From the NCBI GenBank assembly GCA_018398765.1, contig JAHBMJ010000421.1, forward strand, positions 27,534-91,533: a DNA stretch of 64,000 nt, written 5' to 3'. Positions 57,733 to 64,000 of the stretch are shown here, piece after piece. The translations under genes and the position numbers were made by a program. Under the pieces are notes generated by a model. That model was not told the origin of the DNA and ran no database searches. It saw only the letters and a list, made by a program, of their open reading frames with translations. The DNA is from Chromera velia. Taxonomy: Eukaryota; Sar; Chromeraceae. How positions within the stretch are numbered: position 1 is the first letter of the stretch; each line of letters begins with the position of its first letter.

Positions 57733-60700
57733 ATGCCTCACGACAAACTGATTGGACACAAGTCCAACGACATACAGGACCAGCTCCAGGCGGTGAACGT
57801 ACTCGACGAGGGGGACCCTCTGTATGACAGCGAGGATGTAGGTCGTCTGCATGACTTGACCGCTGTGCACGTAGGGCGAGATAGTGGAGGACGTACATGC
57901 AGGGTCCACAGCATTCCTGTCTCCTTCCCTTCCAGTCTCTCAGCGTCTCTGTCCTTTATTTACCGTCCCAGCCCCCCCCCCTCCTGCTTGCGCTCATTCT
58001 TTTTGCACCCACCTCATCTCCATGCAGGACCGTGCACCCGACTACGTGTTGGAGGAGCTGGACTTTTCGGACGGGAAGACGCAAGCGAGGCCTCCAGTGA
58101 GCCTCTCCATCTACTCCTGCGAGCACAGAGCAACGGAAGTTCCGGTCAGTTCAGTTTGTCACCTCACATCGAGCATCCTGCTAGCATCGAGGGAAGACTG
58201 CATCCTTGCAGACAGAACAGAAAGAAGCAAATTCAATTTCTAGAGTAACAGACGGCCGACGGCAGCTACGGAAAGTTCCGGCAGAGAGAGACGGACAGGT
58301 TTACATCTTGCAAACGAAGGGGGCTCCTCCTGCTGGGTGCCTGGTGGGCGCCGACTCTTCTCATGCTGAAGGCCTATTGCGTCAAGAAAGGCGACACAGT
58401 TTGTCCGTACTTTCCACAGTGTTCCATGTACTCTTTTTTTTTCTCCCCTCTCATCTGCAGGGGGTGGAGCTTGACGCGTTTGCGGAGAAGACGAAGGCTC
58501 TTCTTGAGGGTGGGTGGGTAGGTGGATCAGTTAACGTTTCCTTCATTTTTCTGCTACATTCGTCGTGCTTCACGTCCTTCGTGACACTGCGGCTGTGGGC
58601 GTATGTGAAAGCCCTCGCGTCGCTGCATTCCTTCCTACTGCAATGAGTCTAGGAGCACATCGGGACGTTCAAAGACCCTCCCTGTACACAAGGGGACGAT
58701 GTCTTGTGTCCTTGTTCTTCGTTTTTCTTGTCGCCCTGTGAGGATTCCCAAAGTCTAGGCGGAAGGAGGCATGAAGGCATTCATCGATCGTTGAGACAGA
58801 CGGTCGATTTGGGAAGTCTCTCTCTTTTTTTCTCTTTCCCCCCCTCTTTCGTCAGTTAAACGGTTCTCTCCCTGTCTGCTTGCCTGGCTACCTGTGCGCC
58901 TTTCAAATTGCGGATGCCATCTGTCTGTCTGTTTGTCTCTCCGCATGCAGACTTTCTCGCTGAGAAGGAGACAGCAGAGGGTGTCGAGGAGAGACTGAAG
59001 AAAATGAATTGCCGTCTCTTCCACGACTTTCTCGTGAAGCATCTCATCCGAATCTCTTTGGACAAATCCTTCGACGACCAGAGGAAAACATGTGAGCCGT
59101 GCGTGCAGACAGACGTACACATGTGTGTAAGTTCATACATTCTACACGTTCGAAGGAATGGAGTGGATGGATGTATATTTATCGATATGAATAAATCGTC
59201 TGACAACCAGACAGACGCTCACGTGACGGTGGACTTCTGAAATGCGCCCCTCGACTTTTTTGGCGAGACAGACAGAGAGAGAGAGAGAGGGAGAGAGAAA
59301 GAGAGAGAATTGGTTGATTTGTTGATTGAATCAGTGACCTATGGTGATCTGTGCGTGGGCCAATGATCTGTGCGCCAAAACGCTGCTGACCTTTTCCCTC
59401 TTCCTTGACTCTCTCTCTCTCTGTGCAGCGACCCTTCTAACCCTTCTCTGCGACACGAAAGTGATCGGGAAGGCCCAATTCGCAAGGGGACTAGAGGGAC
59501 TCATCCAGAGACTCCAGGACGTATCCATCGTCAGTCAGTCAGTCAAACAGGCAGGATGAAGTCTCTAAGTTAGCAAGTCAAACACCAAATTTCATTTCTC
59601 CCCTTCCTTGGGCCGTCTCCGTCCCCTGTGACACCGCGTTTCTCCGCCTCTTTCCCTTTTCTCAATTGGTTTGCCGATCTGTCTTCTCCCTCCTCTCTGA
59701 CTGTTGAAGCGGTCTCCCTTCTTTCTTCCTCTTTTTTCCCTCTTGATGCGTGGCTCATCTTCCTTCATCGAGCTCTTTCTTTCTTTGTTGGTTATGCATC
59801 GATCCCCCCCCTCTGTGCATGCGTGACCCTCCCTCCCTCCTGTCCCTCCCCGCTTGTTCCCTCCCTCCGGATTTGCGCCTCCTGATGCCCTCCTACAGGA
59901 CGTCCCTGACGCCGCTAATCTCCTTGCCACCTTCATTTTCTGGGCAGAGGACGATAGCGTCCTCCCCGCTCAGTTCAGAGAAAGACTGCCGGAAGCATTC
60001 CTCCAAGCATTGCCAGAAGAGACCGCAGCCAAGTTCAGCGACCAGCTGCAAACGTCAGTCAGAAAGCCAGAGAGAGCTATGGAGCTGCAACCCCCTTTAG
60101 TTTCCTTCCTTCCTGCCTGCGGATTCTTTGGCCCCCTGTGGCCTATCAGTAAGTGAATCCTGCAGGAATGACTCGCAAGTTTCCTGGGGTTCTTCCTGCT
60201 CTTTTCGCATCCTGCAGGCTTTCATTTCACTGACGCCGTTGAGTGGCTGACAGGATGCACAGATTAAGCGATCACTTGATCGATCTGACATTGTGTCAGC
60301 AGTCTCATGCATGTGTCTTTTCTTTCACCGACAACAGATCCATCAGTAGACAGCCAGTCGAAGGGTTAGACCCTCCACCCCTGGGCTTCAGTTTCGTCCT
60401 AGCCTTTGTCCCCCCTTGTAACCCCTTTACCCTAGCTGTCTTCCCTCTATTGAATGAATGAATCCATACATACATGCAGGCTCCGTGGACTGAAGGAGGG
60501 CCCCATGGGAACCTTCGCCTCGGATGTCGTGGGGGGGTCTCCTGAAGATGCGAAGGCGGTCGGTGGGGGGGGGTGCTTCGGAGGGAAGCGTGGGGGGGTT
60601 GGAATGTTGATCAGTTCGTACTGGATGCACTGATCAACCGGGATTGTCCGCAAGAGAGTGAGCAGACTGGTGCTGTGCAAAAGAACAGATCATCAGGTAG

Positions 60701-63700
60701 TGAGACAGGAGACGGATCATTTGTGGTGCATGGTGCTTAGAGACTTTTCCTTGTCTATTGTGATGATAGCTGCCTTCTTTTCTTTAAGAGAAAGCTTGAT
60801 GGAGCAGGAAGTTCTGCACACAGCTCGATCTTCGCTCAACTTTTTCATCCTTCATTCTCCACCCTCTCCCTCTTCCCTCTTCTTGTTCTTCTTCATCTTC
60901 TTCTTCTTCAGACACTGGCGGGTGCAGGGGATGCAGCCCGAAGCTTTGGGCATGAATTTGTGCGCCGCCTCCTTCTGACTGCCATGGAGAGGGGGGACGT
61001 CGAGAGGGAGAGGGCCTCCGAGATGCTCAACAGTCTCTTCGGTAAGGCGTATTGGTGTGTTCCTCCTGGGGGGAGGGGTCGGGTGAGAAGGAGAAACTAA
61101 GGTGCTTCGTCATGAATTAATTCATGCGATGCCGCTTCTCTCTGCTCTTTGCATGACTGTGTGCCTAGCTGCTGATTTCTTCAAATGTGCACGCAAACAG
61201 GGTCGGGGGGCATGTGGGAGGGAACTCAGGCAAAGGGGCATTTTTTTTTGTTTTTATTTCCTTTTCTGGTCCCTCCCTACCTCGCTCGGACCTCTCGCCG
61301 AATAGGAGCAGCTTTCAGTTGTGGGCTGTGTGTTCATTCGAACATTTACTCGTCCCTTCTGCAGGCAAGGAGTTCACAGCAGACGACGTACAGCTTGCGT
61401 TCGCTCGTATGATAGGTGGGTTTGTGATAGTGGGAGTGAGTGAAGGGGACGGGTGGGAGGACGGAATGGCTCTTTGTCTCCTTGTGTGGAGTCGGGAAGG
61501 GGGCGGGTGGTGGGGATGAAAGTGAAGAACGAGAGAGATAACGACACTTTTGTTTTCGAAGAGCTTGAAAGGGCAGCTCTCTCTGTCTCCACACCGGTTC
61601 ACGTGTGAGATTCTCTCATCTTTCTTTCGGACTTGCACTTACGGTTTGACGGGTCAATCTATCCATCCATGCATCATTTGACTGTATGTTTACTTGAGTG
61701 TCAGAGTCAGAGTGCGTAATAACTGCCTGTCTGCCCGCCTTCAGGGAGCATCGACGACATCAAACTTGACTGCCCTCGCGTTGCTGAGTTACTCTCCAAG
61801 TTCCTTCTTCGTGCCATCGTTGATGAGATCCTCCCTCCAGTCTTCGTCAACGTCCGTCCGTCCGTCTGCATGGATGGCGCTTTTCTTTTCCTTTCGTTTT
61901 TCTTTTTTTTGGGGGGGGGAAATGATCACAGAGTGCCTTTTCTTTCATTGCAAAGAAGAAGAGAGGAGGGAAATGACAACTGAATGACTGACAGCGCGAG
62001 AGCTTCTTTTTTCCTCTTTCCAAACTTCCTGAAACCATCAATTGAGTTCCTCCAGAGTCACACCATCATCCCGTTTTTTCTACCTAGCTAGCTAGCTCAG
62101 TCTCCGAACGTGCATCCCCCATGTATCCGTGATTCCTTTGCAGGACCTACTGAGGCTGCACACGGGAGGGGCCACAGGAGTGCAGGTGCTGCGAAAAGTC
62201 AAAGTGCGTTCGTCCATCTGTCTGCCTGCCACTTTATGTAGCCTGCAGGGTATCTTCCGTCCCTCCTTTCTCTTGACTCGTATTACCTTTCTGTCTGTTT
62301 ATCTCTCTGTCCTTTCGCCTGTCTATTTGTTGGTGTTTGATTAAAGAGTTCGTGGGCCCGTCCTATTGCGTGAGAAAGATTTACATACTACCTTTTCGAA
62401 CCCACGAAAAAGAGTTCAGCAAGATTGTTCATGTCTTAGTCTCTTCGTCCCTCTAGCTCACTGTTTTTTTTTTTTTGGATGAATGCAGAACACAATCCGG
62501 AGCTCTGGCAGGTGTCTGTACTCCCGCTACCGGAAGGTTTGTCAGTTTGTTGGGTTTGTGTATGGACAAAAGGGGGAGTAATGGAAAGAAGGGAAGAAGA
62601 GAACTAAGGGGACGACAGGACAGAATGAACAAGGGCAGGGGTGGCAATTGGACAGTGAACAGAAACGCATTGACTGAGGAAGAGAGACACAGCTGTCAGT
62701 CAGTTTCTGCCCATACGGATAAAGAGAAAGGCAGAAGGTTAGGGGGGCCTCTGGCAGTGCGAAAAAGGTAACTTTGTACAAGACAGTTCACTCATCAGAG
62801 GGTCAGCCCTTCATGATGTGAAGCAAAGGCACAGTTCAGTCGTGCTAGCAAGCGAGTTTCCATCTTTCGCCCATCTTTCTTTTCTTTTCATTTGTTTTTT
62901 TTGCTGTGTGTGTCGCTTTTTCATTTGGTATGTTTCCTCTGTGTGTCGCTTTTTCATTTGGTTTGTTTGTTGTTGGGTGTCGCTGCAGGTGTGGACAGGG
63001 ACCGACGAGACTTCAGAGTCTTATATGCTCTTCAAGAGACAGGTCGGGGAGGTCTGGGTTGACGGGGCGGGAAGGGTTCCCTTTCTGTGCTCTAATCTAA
63101 GGATTTAGAGGTGGATGAACATGACGAAGAAAACAATGTGAATGCACCGATCGGCTGCGTCGTTGTGTGGACGTTGTTCTTTTTTTCGATACGACGACTT
63201 CCTTTCCTGTCTGCCTGTCTTTTCGTTTCTCTTGCCAAGGACTTGTCGATTCGCTGTCCCTCTTGTTCTTTCTGTCTCCCCTGCCTAGCTGGTACATCGA
63301 TAAATGCAAGAACTAAGACAAGTATGTGCTGATGCCAAAAGCGGCCTGTATGGGAGAGTGAAACAGGCAGACGGTGTGTCTGTGTATGTGTGTGTGTATG
63401 TGTGTATGTGCGTGTGCGTGCGTGGATGTGTGCAGGTCGTCGCGACGATTGGAGAGTTCTGGGACAACCGAGACGCGGAGGTAGTCGCCTCAGACCTTCA
63501 GGAGATGGAACCCTCACCCGCACAGGTAGGGGGTAGTAGGGGGGGTAGAGAGAGGCGTGTCGAAAGAATCCAGAGAGAGTGGCCAGGAAGAGGAGACGGA
63601 AGGCAGAGGAAGTCCTCGTCGTACCACCCACCCACCCCAGATCCCAAACCCCCGCACACACAAAAGGAGAGAGAGGGACAGAGGGGAAGAAAGGAGAAAG

Positions 63701-63735
63701 GAAGGAAGAAGGAAGGAATGAAGGAAGGAAGGAAA

Positions 63736-63771
<36 letters not shown>

Positions 63772-64000
63772 GAAAGAAAGAAAGAAAGAGCAAATTTCTC
63801 CTGTTTTCTTTCCTCATCCATTTCCCCCTTAACTTTCCGTTTTCTCCCCTTTTCTCTCACCTTCACCCCTTTTGTCCTCTCGGTTGCTCGTTCCTCTCTC
63901 TGTGCAGGCTGCAGAATTTGTCCGCAAGTTGATGCACTTCTCCATGGAGAGAAGCACGAAGGACGAAGACAGTCAGTGGCGTTGTGGCGTCATTGTTCTC
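57733..64000 (+). CDS. PDCD4-like protein with three MA3 domains (3' end outside window)
   Basis: MA3 repeats bind eIF4A and restrain translation initiation in PDCD4. Exons in phase: 57733-57837, 58028-58096, 58461-58509, 58951-59091, 59429-59520, 59899-60053, then a problematic exon from 60480 to ~60655, then 60912-61041, 61365-61415, 61745-61851, 62144-62203, 62489-62536, 62989-63042, 63436-63525, 63908-63971 and on past the edge. DPLYDSEDDRAPDYVLEELD corresponds to the PDCD4 pre-MA3 segment. MA3-1: EERLKKMNCRLFHDFLVKHL to DVPDAANLLATFIFWAEDD. MA3-2: FGHEFVRRLLLTAMERGDVE to LLSKFLLRAIVDEILPPVF. MA3-3 begins IGEFWDNRDAEVVASDLQEM. The exon at 60480 has G8-G10 runs and its two halves read in different frames (LRGLKEGPMGTFAS and FVLDALINRDCPQE). 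Plant MRF proteins have four MA3 copies, so more may follow. Confidence 0.88.
59274..59310. repeat. (GA)n tract
   Basis: GA-rich low-complexity stretch in the intron before the MA3-1 exon at 59429. Confidence 0.8.
63708..63789. repeat. (GGAA)n/(GAAA)n microsatellite
   Basis: GGAA units pass into about 13 GAAA units with one CAAA interruption, in the last complete intron of the PDCD4-like gene. Confidence 0.9.

Overview
The window is nuclear DNA of a eukaryotic alga with a complex, red-derived plastid. I infer a photosynthetic alveolate, most likely a chromerid such as Chromera velia; no search was run. The evidence is a seven-exon red-lineage light-harvesting (LHC/FCP-type) gene with a signal-peptide-like leader and a Phe cleavage motif, dense GT-AG introns (often donor GTCAGT or GTAAGT and acceptor TGCAG), large AT-rich repeat tracts between genes, many microsatellites, and a Ty1/copia retrotransposon. 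No bacterial operon, CRISPR, rRNA or convincing tRNA was seen.

Layout. 1-3766 (+): leucine-rich-repeat protein with a very long disordered tail. 3767-8906: repeat desert with a possible 3.3 kb inverted-repeat element. 8907-11825 (-): intronless 972-aa protein made of two copies of a paired PD-(D/E)XK nuclease-like module. 14734-17050 (-): LHC antenna protein, head to head with threonine synthase (17646-23802, +). 24910-27201 (-): unrecognised protein with a mitochondrial-type presequence. 29241-32447 (-): exon-like fragments, one resembling a protein kinase catalytic loop. 32864-38781 (+): Ty1/copia element with both LTRs and a 5-bp target duplication. 39684-45145 (+): METTL3 m6A methyltransferase, eight exons, every junction in phase. 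46485-47365: MITE cluster around a coding-like fragment. 49116-49613 (-): NUDCD2-type co-chaperone, head to head with a P-loop protein of interrupted frame (50372-52387, +). 53595-57109 (-): proline/serine-rich protein with a folded N-terminus, head to head with a PDCD4-like triple MA3-domain gene (57733 to the right edge, +).

The host genes do not form a pathway; they cover light harvesting, threonine synthesis, RNA methylation, translation control and chaperoning. What they share is architecture: three divergent pairs with 0.6-0.76 kb between start codons, and CpG-rich GCGCG boxes upstream of most starts. The least conventional content is the quadruple nuclease-like protein, a possible membrane-anchored C-terminus of threonine synthase made by two donors 4 nt apart, a duplicated splice acceptor in METTL3, and the MITE cluster holding a gene fragment. 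Exon models were built by hand from phase and homology patterns.
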